From Saprospira grandis str. Lewin (lineage in GTDB: Bacteria; Bacteroidota; Bacteroidia; Chitinophagales; Saprospiraceae), in the NCBI RefSeq assembly GCF_000250635.1, contig NC_016940.1, positions 2,914,501 to 2,978,500 of the forward strand: DNA of 64,000 bases, given 5' to 3'. The notes beneath the pieces were generated by a model. It was not told the origin of the DNA, made no database searches, and was given only the letters and a program-made list of their open reading frames with translations. Positions 1-7,782 of the stretch are shown here, piece after piece. A program made the translations under genes and the position numbers. The number at the start of each line of letters is the position of its first letter. Position 1 is the stretch's first letter.

Positions 1-978
1 GCTTCTTTGGAGGTCTCTCTCTCTGACGGAAATGTGGAGGCTGCTCTAGATAGCCTTTCTCTAGATAATGCGATTGTGAACCTAACGGTAGGGGCCGATT
101 CTAAACTGACAGAAAACGGTTTCTATTTTAGTGAGGTCACTTTGGGCATTAGTGAGGATGCCGATTATGATACCCTCAAGGAGATGTTCCCTGCCTTTGG
201 TGGCTTGGGCGCTATGGCAATCAATGCGCTTAAAGGCTCTAATGTAGTGGCTACAGGCGTTAATGTGAGCCGAGCAAATGGCTTTGAGGCCCAAGATATT
301 TCTTTGGACTTTGCCAAGATCCCTTTCCAAGCTATGGGCATGGAGGGAGAACTAGATATCAATAATCTTTCGGCCAAATTGGGCGGCTCTAAGGAGTTCA
401 AATTAGAAGATTTTGGTATTCCGACTAGCGTGGGCATTTCGGTGCCTATTGTGGCTGGAATTAACGCTACTGGCGAAATTGGCATTGATGCCGGCATTAA
501 GCTAGGCGCCAATATTCAGGCCCAGGGCAATAAGGATAGCGATGTTTGGGAACTCATGGGCGGCATTGATGCCGATGGCGCTCTTTCTGTCTATATTCAG
601 GCCGGGGTAGAGGTAGATGCTTGGGTGGCTGGCGCTGGCGCCGCTATTCGCGCAGCCTTTAATACCGATCTCGATATTAGCGCAGGTATTGGTATGGCTA
701 TTACTTATAATCCCGATACCAAGTCTGTAGAGATGGTGCATGAGGGAATCACTTTTGATTACCGCGCCTTGGCCGAAATTTACACTAGCTTGAGCCTAGT
801 GCTACATGGCCATATTTTGGGCTGGGAAACTGAAGAAGTCATTGAGTTGGCCCGCTGGGATATTGGTATCTTAGATGCCAAAGGAGATACCGAAGGAAAC
901 TCTTTGGGCGAGTTGCTAGGTAACTTTAGCAATTCTGCCAAATTGATGACAGAAGACGATGAGTATAATTTAATTTAG
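1..978 (+). CDS. C-terminal part of a large unknown protein (truncated by window edge)
   Basis: The frame is open back to the first base of the window, so the gene begins upstream. The first possible start inside the window is a TTG at 7, which is unlikely to be the real one. At least 325 residues are visible. The segment is rich in Gly, Ala, Asp and Ile and has alternating hydrophobic residues, suggesting beta structure. There is a glycine/alanine-rich middle around residues 150-220 and a short acidic tail ending in YNLI. I see no signal peptide, catalytic motif or known domain in this part. A good terminator follows at 1007-1036, so this is the end of the transcript. Family not recognised. 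Confidence 0.8.
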   Translation, partial: ASLEVSLSDGNVEAALDSLSLDNAIVNLTVGADSKLTENGFYFSEVTLGISEDADYDTLKEMFPAFGGLGAMAINALKGSNVVATGVNVSRANGFEAQDISLDFAKIPFQAMGMEGELDINNLSAKLGGSKEFKLEDFGIPTSVGISVPIVAGINATGEIGIDAGIKLGANIQAQGNKDSDVWELMGGIDADGALSVYIQAGVEVDAWVAGAGAAIRAAFNTDLDISAGIGMAITYNPDTKSVEMVHEGITFDYRALAEIYTSLSLVLHGHILGWETEEVIELARWDIGILDAKGDTEGNSLGELLGNFSNSAKLMTEDDEYNLI

Positions 979-1006
979 TTTATTTTCTTTTCTTCAAAAT
1001 ATTTAA

Positions 1007-1036
1007 GGTCCAGAACTACGGTTTTGGGCCTTTTTT
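1007..1036 (+). terminator. Rho-independent terminator of the left-edge gene
   Basis: A ten-base-pair stem (GGTCCAGAAC with GTTTTGGGCC, two G-T pairs) and a TACG loop are followed by a T-run. It lies 29 bp after the stop codon at 978. Confidence 0.8.
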
Positions 1037-1043
1037 ATTTTTT

Positions 1044-1190
1044 GGGGCTGCCCCTTCGGCCTGCGGCCTTCGGGTCGGGCCATTGCGCAGCTCGCTCTCT
1101 GCTCGGCCCTGCAGCGGCTGCGCCGCTTTGGTCTGCCGCCTTCGGCGGCCCTGCTACAGCCCCTCAGCCTGCGGCGGCTTCGCCGCCTGC
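1044..1190 (-). repeat. GC-rich modular hairpin element, copy R1
   Basis: Reverse-oriented copy of the dispersed element described in the findings. In plus-strand order it has GGGGCTGCCCC, a GGCC/GGCC hairpin, the GTCGGGC linker, the GCTCGC...GCTCGGCCC core, hairpin 2 with stem AGCGGC/GCCGCT and loop TGC, the GGTCTG linker, hairpin 1 with stem GCCGCC/GGCGGC and loop TTC, and an outer hairpin GGCGGC/GCCGCC. Small open frames here come from composition, not genes. Confidence 0.85.
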
Positions 1191-1232
1191 AAGACGCAGA
1201 AAATAGGTATAGGCCCAAAAGATGTAAATCAA

Positions 1233-1306
1233 TGCGGGTTTAAACCCGCATGCTATAAAAAGATTGCACAGCAATACCGCCCTTGCTGTAGGTTTCAACC
1301 TACAGC
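1233..1306. repeat. Two GGGTT/AACCC palindrome modules
   Basis: 1233-1250 is a perfect palindrome, TGCGGGTTT followed by its complement AAACCCGCA. 1285-1306 is a hairpin with ten-base arms GCTGTAGGTT and AACCTACAGC around TC. They share the inner GGTT...AACC but have different outer bases that remain paired. They lie between GC-rich copies R1 and F1. The whole gene-free stretch 979-1486 therefore holds a terminator, R1, these palindromes, F1 and the minus-strand terminator at 1446-1478. Confidence 0.75.
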
Positions 1307-1310
1307 AAAC

Positions 1311-1445
1311 GGCCTAGCGATGTGCAGCAGTGGCCGCAGGCCAGACCGAGGCCGTTAGGCCGAAGGGCCGAGCAGACCTGCGAGCTGCGACAACCAGCCC
1401 CTATAGGGGCGCCAGTTCGACGACTGTAAGGAGTAACGCCCCCCC
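1311..1445 (+). repeat. GC-rich modular hairpin element, copy F1
   Basis: Forward copy. It starts with GGCCTAGCGATGTGCAGCAG. Hairpin 1 has stem TGGCC/GGCCA and loop GCA, then CAGACCGA. Hairpin 2 has stem GGCC/GGCC and loop GTTA, then CGAAGGGCCGAGC. The tail module carries CCCCTATAGGGG followed by the GCCAGTTCGACGAC motif. Confidence 0.85.
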
Positions 1446-1478
1446 AAAAAAAAAAGGCTCCTTCATCAAAGGAACCTT
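1446..1478 (-). terminator. Terminator of the 1487-4032 minus-strand operon
   Basis: Read on the minus strand, the hairpin AAAAGGTTCCTT / AAGGAGCCTT (one mismatch, loop TGATG or similar) is followed by a long T-run, seen as the A-run at 1446-1455 on plus. It begins 9 bp after the stop of the 158-aa gene. Confidence 0.75.
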
Positions 1479-1486
1479 TTAGGGCG

Positions 1487-1963
1487 TTAATAATGCTGCC
1501 TAATTTCATGCACAATAAAATCTAATGCGCCCGTATCGTAGAGTAAGCGGCGGCACATCTGAAAAAATAGCAGCTCCTCCCAAAGCCGATAATTTTCCTC
1601 ATCCACCAAAGGGTTGCCCGTAGAATGAAAGCGGGCATTTTGAGGCTGAGGCTCAATCTCGATAGCAAAACGGGCCTGAATCTGGCTGCTATCGGCTATT
1701 TGTAGGCCCAAAATGCGCTTTCGGCCCTCATGTCGGCTATAAATCTGCATAGGCAAGCTCATGATGGCCTCATTGAAAAAGGTATGTGAGGAAAATAAAC
1801 TGAATTTTCGGTTTTCTGGAAGCTGAATATGGGCCGCCAAAAAATCAATAATCCATTCATCAATGCTTTTTTCGCCCCGGGCCACATAATAGAAATAGGC
1901 CCGCTCCCAATCGGAAGAGGCAGAGGATTGAATCAGGCTATCGTAAGAGGAGCGAGTAGACAT
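1487..1963 (-). CDS. Hypothetical protein, 158 aa
   Basis: Soluble-looking, with no signal peptide or transmembrane segment. Aromatic and Glu-rich, with a Trp-Glu-Arg-Ala-Tyr-Phe-Tyr stretch near residue 20 and a C-terminal His-Tyr. I do not recognise the family. It is the last gene of a minus-strand operon, 23 bp after the lipoprotein gene 1987-2952, and is followed by a terminator at 1446-1478. Position after two lipoproteins suggests co-expression but does not reveal function. Confidence 0.75.
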   Translation of the reverse strand: MSTRSSYDSLIQSSASSDWERAYFYYVARGEKSIDEWIIDFLAAHIQLPENRKFSLFSSHTFFNEAIMSLPMQIYSRHEGRKRILGLQIADSSQIQARFAIEIEPQPQNARFHSTGNPLVDEENYRLWEELLFFQMCRRLLYDTGALDFIVHEIRQHY

Positions 1964-1986
1964 ATTATAGGGCTTGAGTACTTTGA

Positions 1987-2952
1987 TTAAAGGGCCGTTA
2001 GGCCTTGAGGGCTGATGCTAAAGCTTTGTTTAAAGGTTTCATCGGCGGGCTGCCCTTGCATGCTCGGAATATTGCTATCCCATTTGAGCTGAATGCTATT
2101 GGGGCTACTGATGTTCAGCTCCAGATTCACATAGTTTTCAAAAATAAGTGGAAGATTGCCCAGGGCGGCATTCCAAACACAACTTCCATCTTTGGCAATG
2201 AGGGCAAGCGTAAGCATCTGTTCAGGCGACACAATTTGCTGATCGTCCATAATTTCGGGGCAGGCCGCTTCTTGGACCTCCGCAGCAGTATAGAGCAGCA
2301 GGCTTTGTCCGTCTGCCTGCGGAATTTTGCCCCAAACTACAGCCGCATCCTGCTTGAGGATATCGCCTTTTGCCCCCAATAAGCTTTTTAGGTTGGGGAC
2401 CGCCAGACCAAAGTTTTTCTTTTCTGCATAATTGTTCAAGAGAGAGGCAACGGCCAAGCCTTTGTGGTAATCGGTCTTTAGCGGAAGCTGAAGTTGGGCC
2501 AAGTTGGCTAGCAAATCAGACAATTGCGTATATTTTTCATGGCTTTTGCCAGCTAGTTGAACCTTTGCGCCTTGGCCATCTTCTCCGCTTAATTGATCGC
2601 CACTAAGGCTAAGCGTCATTTTTTGGGCTTCATCGCCACTTTTTAGGCGCATATCGCTAGCCGAGCCTTCTCCCGAAAGAGAGAAGACTTTACCTTGCTG
2701 GCCATAATGCAGCTTATAGCGATAGCTGCCATCCTTGTTTTTTTCTAGCCGAGCCAGATAGGCCCAAATTGGCTGTCCGTTTAGGCTGCCTTCAAACCAT
2801 TGTCCAGAACGATGCAGGTCTTTCCAATACTCAGTTTGTGTTTTGTTTTGCTCTTTTGTGGGATTTTGCTCTGCTGTTTTTTCTGTAGAAGATGTACAAG
2901 CAAAGAGGCTAAAGGTCAAAGCGACCAAAAGCAATAGGGAAGTCTTTTTCAT
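1987..2952 (-). CDS. Lipoprotein, 321 aa (paralog of the neighbouring 352-aa lipoprotein)
   Basis: The N-terminus MKKTSLLLLVALTFSLFAC is a lipoprotein signal with Cys at about residue 19, followed by a Thr/Glu/Gln-rich linker. The mature domain begins with YWKDLHRSGQWFEG, then PIWAYLARL, and is shared with the upstream gene: both have YWK-L---GQWFEG-L---PIW-YL-R and later NFGL-VPN-KSLLG and AVVWGKI. No enzyme motif is visible. It lies 21 bp downstream of the paralog in one operon, so a tandem duplication is the simplest origin. Function unknown; likely anchored in a membrane of the envelope. Confidence 0.85.
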   Translation of the reverse strand: MKKTSLLLLVALTFSLFACTSSTEKTAEQNPTKEQNKTQTEYWKDLHRSGQWFEGSLNGQPIWAYLARLEKNKDGSYRYKLHYGQQGKVFSLSGEGSASDMRLKSGDEAQKMTLSLSGDQLSGEDGQGAKVQLAGKSHEKYTQLSDLLANLAQLQLPLKTDYHKGLAVASLLNNYAEKKNFGLAVPNLKSLLGAKGDILKQDAAVVWGKIPQADGQSLLLYTAAEVQEAACPEIMDDQQIVSPEQMLTLALIAKDGSCVWNAALGNLPLIFENYVNLELNISSPNSIQLKWDSNIPSMQGQPADETFKQSFSISPQGLTAL

Positions 2953-2973
2953 GGGATAAATATTAGGATTGAG

Positions 2974-4032
2974 TTAATCTAGGCCTTCTAGGCCCTTGCT
3001 ATTTACATCAAAAACTTGTTCAAATTCTTCGTCGATCATGCGGGCGCCTCTTTCGCCACGCATGTAGGTGGTCCATTTTACTCCAATGCGATTAACTTTT
3101 TTGATAGAGAAGCTAAAGTCCATATAATAGGGATCATCGCCAGCATTACCAATATTGCTATTCCAAAGACAGCGGCCTGTTTTATCAAAGAGCGCTGCAG
3201 CCAGCATATTTTTGGGGTCTTCTAGATAGGTCCCTGCAATAGATCGGCAGAACTCGGGCATAACTCCAGTGGCCGTATAAAGTAAGAGGGTTTCGCCATT
3301 GGGCTGAACAATTTTGCCCCAAACTACAGCCGATTCCTCCTCTAGGAGTTCTGTTTTATCGCCGAGTAGGCTTTTAAAGTTGGGGACCCATAGCCCAAAG
3401 TTTTTATTGACATAATGGGGCTTAATATGCTCCTCAATGTCTAGGCCTTCATAGTAGTTTTTATCTATAATAGGGAGCCGAAGGGCGGCCAAATTGGCAA
3501 TGAGGTCTTTGGCTTGGCTATATTTTTCATGGCCAACCGCCTTGAGCTGCATCGGAAAGCGTTTTCCTTCTACATTCGCCCATTCGCCAGTAAGTTGATC
3601 GCCATCTAGCTTTAGCTGCATGCGTTCGCCATCGACCAGTTCGCCAGCTTCAAATTTTTGAAGATCTACTTCTATATGGCTAGGTCCGCCTTTTCCTGTT
3701 AGGTAGATGCTAGCCCCTTGGCTAGAGTTGTAGCCATAATGAATGCCATAGGAGTGATCTCCATCGCTGTAGCTATCTACTCGGCTAAGGTATAGCCAGA
3801 TCGGAATATCTTTTAGGGTGCCTTCAAACCATTGTCCGCGGTGGTTCAGCTCTTTCCAGTATTCTTTGGGCGCTTCTTGCAGGGCCTCGGCTTGTAGGCT
3901 GCTTTCTTTTTCGGGAGTAGAAGAGGCGGCACTTTCTGCCTGACCGTCTTCGGCTGTTTTGGGGGCAGAAGATTGACAAGAAAATAGGCTTAGGGCCAAA
4001 GCGGCCAAAAGCAGTTTAGCATGCTTTTTCAT
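2974..4032 (-). CDS. Lipoprotein, 352 aa (paralog of 1987-2952)
   Basis: Lipoprotein signal MKKHAKLLLAALALSLFSC with Cys near residue 19, then a Ser/Glu/Ala-rich linker of about 40 residues. The mature part carries the YWKELNHRGQWFEGTL block, PIWLYLSRV, GDQLTGEW and NFGLWVPNFKSLLGDK, aligning along its whole length with the next gene. First gene of a three-gene minus-strand operon ending at the 1446-1478 terminator. I see no catalytic residues. The family was not recognised. Confidence 0.85.
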   Translation of the reverse strand: MKKHAKLLLAALALSLFSCQSSAPKTAEDGQAESAASSTPEKESSLQAEALQEAPKEYWKELNHRGQWFEGTLKDIPIWLYLSRVDSYSDGDHSYGIHYGYNSSQGASIYLTGKGGPSHIEVDLQKFEAGELVDGERMQLKLDGDQLTGEWANVEGKRFPMQLKAVGHEKYSQAKDLIANLAALRLPIIDKNYYEGLDIEEHIKPHYVNKNFGLWVPNFKSLLGDKTELLEEESAVVWGKIVQPNGETLLLYTATGVMPEFCRSIAGTYLEDPKNMLAAALFDKTGRCLWNSNIGNAGDDPYYMDFSFSIKKVNRIGVKWTTYMRGERGARMIDEEFEQVFDVNSKGLEGLD

Positions 4033-4090
4033 AGGGAGGTTTACGTTTAATGAGGATTATTGTCCTAAAATAAGCTTTCTTCCCTATAGG

Positions 4091-4126
4091 CCAAAAAAAA
4101 AGAGCTGTCTTCTAAAGACAGCTCTT
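4091..4126 (-). terminator. Terminator downstream of tRNA-fMet
   Basis: Strong hairpin with stem AGAGCTGTCTT / AAGACAGCTCT at 4101-4124, flanked by an A-run on one side and TTTT on the other, so it could work both ways. It lies 11 bp beyond the 3' end of the minus-strand tRNA. Confidence 0.85.
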
Positions 4127-4136
4127 TTGAACTTTG

Positions 4137-4208
<72 letters not shown>

Positions 4209-4211
4209 ATA

Positions 4212-4243
4212 CAAATATAAGGCGAGTATTTGGGTTTTCCAAA
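4212..4243 (-). promoter_or_regulatory. Bacteroidota-type promoter of tRNA-fMet
   Basis: On the minus strand ATTTGGA (TTTG at 4240-4243) is separated by 20 bp from TATATTTG (4212-4219), which starts 4 bp before the tRNA. This matches the Bacteroidota consensus TTTG, spacing 19-21, TAnnTTTG. The same -33 heptamer and -7 octamer recur before the other two tRNAs here. Confidence 0.8.
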
Positions 4244-4250
4244 TGCGAAT

Positions 4251-4286
4251 AAAAAAACAGGCTAAAGTAATTTTACTTTAGCCTGT
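4251..4286 (-). terminator. Terminator of the PpiC-type isomerase gene
   Basis: Perfect stem ACAGGCTAAAGTAA / TTACTTTAGCCTGT with a short TT loop, followed on the minus strand by seven T residues. It is 33 bp past the stop at 4320. Confidence 0.85.
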
Positions 4287-4319
4287 TAGCTTGCTTTAAA
4301 TCAATGGATTAGCCATCAA

Positions 4320-6311
4320 TTATTTTTTTACAATTTTATCAAGAACTTCTTTATTGATCTTGATTTCATATTCCTTACGCAAGCTAAGGATGAGGTCCTT
4401 TTCTAGCTGATCTTGGAAGTCGGCCACTACATAACCGCGGGCTTCGTCTAGACTTTTGTTGCTAGCGGGAATCACTTCCTCAATTTTGATAAAGTAGTAA
4501 GAGCCATCTTTGGTATAGCCTTTATTCATTTTGCGGGCTTTCCACTTGATTGCATCCACTTCTGCATTGCGTCCTTTTTCATAGGTGGCTTCGGTGGTTT
4601 GGACCAAGGCCTTATCGGCATTAAAGAGCTCCATGACTTCTTTGGCCGTTTTCTTTTTGGCCTTTTTGCGCAATTTCTTGATCTCTTTTTTGTCTACAGA
4701 ACGAAGAGTATAAAAGGTCACCTTGGCTCTTTCATTCCACTGATAGTCCTCCTTATGGCTTTCGTAAAAGGCTTTGAGGCCTTCCTCATCATTAGAGGCT
4801 TTATCCCAGATGAGCTGCTTTTTTACTTCAAAAAGCAAGATGCCCTCTTCATATTCGCGAAGCAAGGCCTTAAATTCTGGATATTTCTCTTCCAAACGAG
4901 TTTCTTCATAAGCCAAGCTTTTTTGGGCCACTAGTTTGTCCAATACTCGCTCTAGTGCATCTTCATGGCGGCGGGGACGCATGGCAAAGCGCTCGTTGGG
5001 CGAGCGTTGCGCCATCTGAATCAATTCTTTTACGGTTGCATTGAGGTTGCCTAAAGTAAAGACCACTTTCTCATTTTTGAGCAGCTCGGGCTTGGGGGTC
5101 CAACGGCCCTGAATAAAGGCTTGGTCCTGGCGCAAAGCCGCAATAACTTCCGCATAGACCTTTTCGTCTAGTTGGTAACCCGCTTCTTCCTTGATTTTAT
5201 TCACTAGGGAAGTTTCTACCAACTTAAAACGAGGATCTCTCTTGACCTTAGTCGTCAATTCGGCTTTCATCTGTGGGTAGCTGCTCTTATCCATAGATTT
5301 TACCCGACGCAAGATGTGCCAACCCGATTCAGATTTTACGGGCTCTCCATAAACGCCATCTTTGGGCAAACCAAAAGCCGCATTCTCAAAAGCCGCATCA
5401 AATTGATTGATGCCTACCCAGCCAATAATGCCCGCTCTTGTTTTTGAGCTGTTATCCTGAGAATACTTCGCCGCTAGCTCGGCAAAGGTCGCTTGACCCG
5501 CCTTGAGGACCCCATGCAAAGAGTCAATTTTTGCCTTGGCTTTTTCTTCTCCACCTTCCTTTTTGGGGCGGATGAGAATATGGGCCAACTGAATTTGGCC
5601 ATAAGCTGGACGAACTTCTGTTACTTTGAGCAAATGCAAACCGTATTTGCTCCGAACAATCTCCGATACAGCGCCCTTTTTAGTCGAATACAAGGCATTT
5701 TCTAAGGCATAAGGCAGTTGCAAAACCGTAAAAAAGCCCAAATCTCCCTTTTTACCCTTGCTGTAGCTGTCCTCAGAATACTTGCTCACCATGGCCTCAA
5801 AGTTCTCTGCAGTTACTTCTTGCTGCACTTTTTTCATCCGAGCATAAGCCTCTTTAACAGCCGTTTCTTCCGCATTTTCACCCAGTTTGATGAAAATCTG
5901 AGAAAAACGACGGTCTTCTTGCGCCCGATCAAAGGCTTCTTTGACCAGCTTTTCCGTAATCTCCCGATCCGTCAAATAACTGCTCGATAACTGCCGCTTG
6001 TACTGATTCTGCTCCCGCAAAACCTCCGGCTTTTTATCCAAGCCCATTTCTTGGCCCTTAACCACCTGCAACTTGAAGTTGATGTAAAGGTCTAGGTATT
6101 CTTCCAATGATTTTTTGCTGTAATCCGCCTTATCACCATTGGTTTTGTCATAGATATAGGTAAACTCAGAAAGACGAACTTCTACGCCTTTTACCGTAAA
6201 TAAAATAGGATCATCCTCCGAGGAGCGTACCCCAGAATTGGGTTGATGCGCCCAAACTTGCCCCGCCAAAAAAAATAGACAGAAGGCCATTATGCTATGC
6301 ATCTTCATCAT
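4320..6311 (-). CDS. Periplasmic peptidylprolyl isomerase with two PpiC/rotamase domains (SurA-like)
   Basis: 663 aa. The first about 22 residues form a Sec signal peptide ending in VWA. A SurA-type N-terminal helical region follows (about 35-125), with the E-L-Y-IN-KL family pattern. Two parvulin domains follow, roughly 130-232 and 237-345. Each has the family pattern: Ile-His/Phe-Ile at the start, F--LA-KYSQD or F-AMVSKYSED, GDLGFF or GIIGWVG, and G-Y-EPVKSESGWHILR near the end. The remaining 300 residues are charged and helical, as in Bacteroidota SurA homologs. Parvulins catalyse cis-trans isomerisation of prolyl bonds and help outer membrane proteins to fold. Monocistronic with its own terminator. 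Role as a SurA-like chaperone is inferred. Confidence 0.9.
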   Translation of the reverse strand: MMKMHSIMAFCLFFLAGQVWAHQPNSGVRSSEDDPILFTVKGVEVRLSEFTYIYDKTNGDKADYSKKSLEEYLDLYINFKLQVVKGQEMGLDKKPEVLREQNQYKRQLSSSYLTDREITEKLVKEAFDRAQEDRRFSQIFIKLGENAEETAVKEAYARMKKVQQEVTAENFEAMVSKYSEDSYSKGKKGDLGFFTVLQLPYALENALYSTKKGAVSEIVRSKYGLHLLKVTEVRPAYGQIQLAHILIRPKKEGGEEKAKAKIDSLHGVLKAGQATFAELAAKYSQDNSSKTRAGIIGWVGINQFDAAFENAAFGLPKDGVYGEPVKSESGWHILRRVKSMDKSSYPQMKAELTTKVKRDPRFKLVETSLVNKIKEEAGYQLDEKVYAEVIAALRQDQAFIQGRWTPKPELLKNEKVVFTLGNLNATVKELIQMAQRSPNERFAMRPRRHEDALERVLDKLVAQKSLAYEETRLEEKYPEFKALLREYEEGILLFEVKKQLIWDKASNDEEGLKAFYESHKEDYQWNERAKVTFYTLRSVDKKEIKKLRKKAKKKTAKEVMELFNADKALVQTTEATYEKGRNAEVDAIKWKARKMNKGYTKDGSYYFIKIEEVIPASNKSLDEARGYVVADFQDQLEKDLILSLRKEYEIKINKEVLDKIVKK

Positions 6312-6437
6312 AGGTCTTGAAATATATAATAGTTATGAACAAATTGAAACTCTTCTAGCTTCAGCCCCACAAAGTTAAAGGAGTTCTAGCAAAAAAAGAA
6401 TTTTCAGAAAATAGAACTATGTCTAGCTGTTGGTTTT

Positions 6438-6667
6438 GGGGCTGCCCCTTCCGCCGGGTTGAAACCCAGCGCAAAGCGGTATCGCTTTGCGAAGCTATAC
6501 AAAATGAGGGTTGAAACCCTCATGATATCGGGCGGGTCGGGCTGTTTCGCAGCTCGCTGTTCGCTCGGCCCTTCGCCGCTTTCAGCGGCTCGGTCTGGCC
6601 TGTGGCCACTGCTGTCCATCCCTCAGCCGAGGCGCTGCGCGCCTTAGCAGGCGGCAAGCCGCCTGCC
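6438..6667 (-). repeat. GC-rich modular hairpin element, copy R2, with inserted palindromes
   Basis: Reverse copy with GGGGCTGCCCC at the left end. The hairpin expected between GCCCC and GGGTCGGGC is interrupted by about 80 bp holding three other hairpins: GGGTT/AACCC at 6456-6468, CGCAAAGCG/CGCTTTGCG just after, and ATGAGGGTT/AACCCTCAT at 6504-6523. The rest is normal: hairpin 2 stem GCCGCT/AGCGGC with loop TTC, hairpin 1 GGCC/GGCC with loop TGT, outer hairpin GGCGGC/GCCGCC. It occupies most of the gene-free gap 6312-6675; the remainder has no visible feature. Confidence 0.8.
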
Positions 6668-6675
6668 TGGACCAA

Positions 6676-7395
6676 TTAGCGCAGACAATTCTTATAAAGC
6701 GGAATCACATTCTGAAAGCCCATATATAAAGCATCTACGGTCAAAGCATGCCCAATAGATACCTCTAGCAAATTAGGGATGTTTTGCTTAAAATAGGCCA
6801 AATTGACCAGGTTGAGGTCGTGCCCAGCATTGAGCTCAATGCCTACAGCCGCCGCCGCTTCTGCCGCCTTGATATAAGGGGCAATGGCCGCCGCCCGATC
6901 TGCCTTGTATTCATGGGCATAAGGCCCTGTATACAATTCTACCCGATCGGCCCCTAGCTTTTTGGCCCCCTCAATCATTTTGGGGTCGGGATCTACAAAA
7001 ATAGAAACTCTGGCCCCTAAGCTTTTTAGCTCTTCGGTCACCTCCTGCAAAAATGAGGCAAAAGCTAAAGTATCCCAACCCGAATCAGAAGTTAAGGCCT
7101 GAGCCGCATCGGGAACCAAAGTGACCTGATCAGAAGGATACTTCCGCAAAAGGTCCATAAATTCAGGAGTGGGATTGCCCTCAATATTAAACTCTGTGGC
7201 AATTTTTCCCCGCAACTCTGGAATATCATCATAGCGAATATGACGCTGGTCCGGACGAGGATGTACCGTGATTCCCTCCGCCCCAAATTTTTCGCAATCT
7301 AGGGCCACTTGCAATAAGTTAGGAAAATTAGCGCCCCGCGCATTGCGAATTAGCGCCACCTTGTTCAAATTTACGCTTAAGCGACAAGTTGACAT
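6676..7395 (-). CDS. pdxJ: Pyridoxine 5'-phosphate synthase PdxJ
   Basis: 239 aa, the usual length. It condenses 1-deoxy-D-xylulose 5-phosphate with 3-amino-2-oxopropyl phosphate to make pyridoxine 5'-phosphate in DXP-dependent vitamin B6 synthesis, in the cytosol. Visible family motifs are VNLNKVALIRNARG at about 8-21, GAEGITVHPRPDQRHI at about 38-53, EFNIEGNPTPEF, and the phosphate-binding region ELNAGHDLNLVNL near residue 192. The His of VHPRPDQRHI and of NAGHDL match active-site positions in the family. Single gene; the GC-rich element R2 lies directly beyond its stop codon. Confidence 0.95.
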   Translation of the reverse strand: MSTCRLSVNLNKVALIRNARGANFPNLLQVALDCEKFGAEGITVHPRPDQRHIRYDDIPELRGKIATEFNIEGNPTPEFMDLLRKYPSDQVTLVPDAAQALTSDSGWDTLAFASFLQEVTEELKSLGARVSIFVDPDPKMIEGAKKLGADRVELYTGPYAHEYKADRAAAIAPYIKAAEAAAAVGIELNAGHDLNLVNLAYFKQNIPNLLEVSIGHALTVDALYMGFQNVIPLYKNCLR

Positions 7396-7536
7396 ATTTT
7401 TTCTTTTTGGTCAATTAGATGGCGCAATATACAGAACTCATAGCAAAAGAACTTGACTGACTTAGGAAAGCTAAACGCCCTCTCTTTTCCCCAAAAGGCC
7501 TTAACGCTTTTTTAATAGAAAAGGAGAGGAGGAGAA

Positions 7537-7567
7537 TTTGGCCAAGAAAAAAATTAGCGTAAATTTG
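7537..7567 (+). promoter_or_regulatory. Promoter of the nitroreductase gene
   Basis: TTTG at 7537-7540 is 19 bp upstream of TAAATTTG at 7560-7567, a full match to the Bacteroidota promoter pattern. Transcription would start near 7575, giving a leader of about 200 nt that contains the whole GC-rich element F2. A small hairpin TATCGC/GCGATA follows at 7568-7581. Confidence 0.65.
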
Positions 7568-7586
7568 TATCGCAAGCGATAAGAGT

Positions 7587-7742
7587 GCCGAAGCTTGCTG
7601 CCTAGAGCAAGTTCTTTCGTTGAGCGGCCTAGCGATGGGAAGCAGTGCGGCGCAGCCGCAGACCCAGCGGGCGCAGCCCGCGCAGGGCCGAGCGAGCAGC
7701 GAGCTGCTGGACGTAGCGCCGCAGCTTTGCTGCGGAGGCCCC
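7587..7742 (+). repeat. GC-rich modular hairpin element, copy F2 (in a 5' leader)
   Basis: Forward copy with the extended left end TGCCGAAGC. Hairpin 1 stem TGCGGC/GCCGCA with loop GCA; hairpin 2 stem GCGGGC/GCCCGC with loop GCA; then the CGCAGGGCCGAGCG core and a terminal hairpin CCGCAG/CTGCGG followed by GAGGCCCC. It ends 40 bp before the nitroreductase start codon. Together with the promoter at 7537-7567 this accounts for the gap 7396-7782. Confidence 0.85.
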
Positions 7743-7782
7743 AAAAAAAATTACTAGATCAGAAAATCAAATTAACCATCCA

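Noticed and set aside
1024-1358. Overlapping open frames of 60-90 codons on both strands in the GC-rich repeat
   Set aside because: They arise from stop-poor GC-rich sequence; similar frames appear in every repeat copy with no conserved protein, and they cross hairpin modules.
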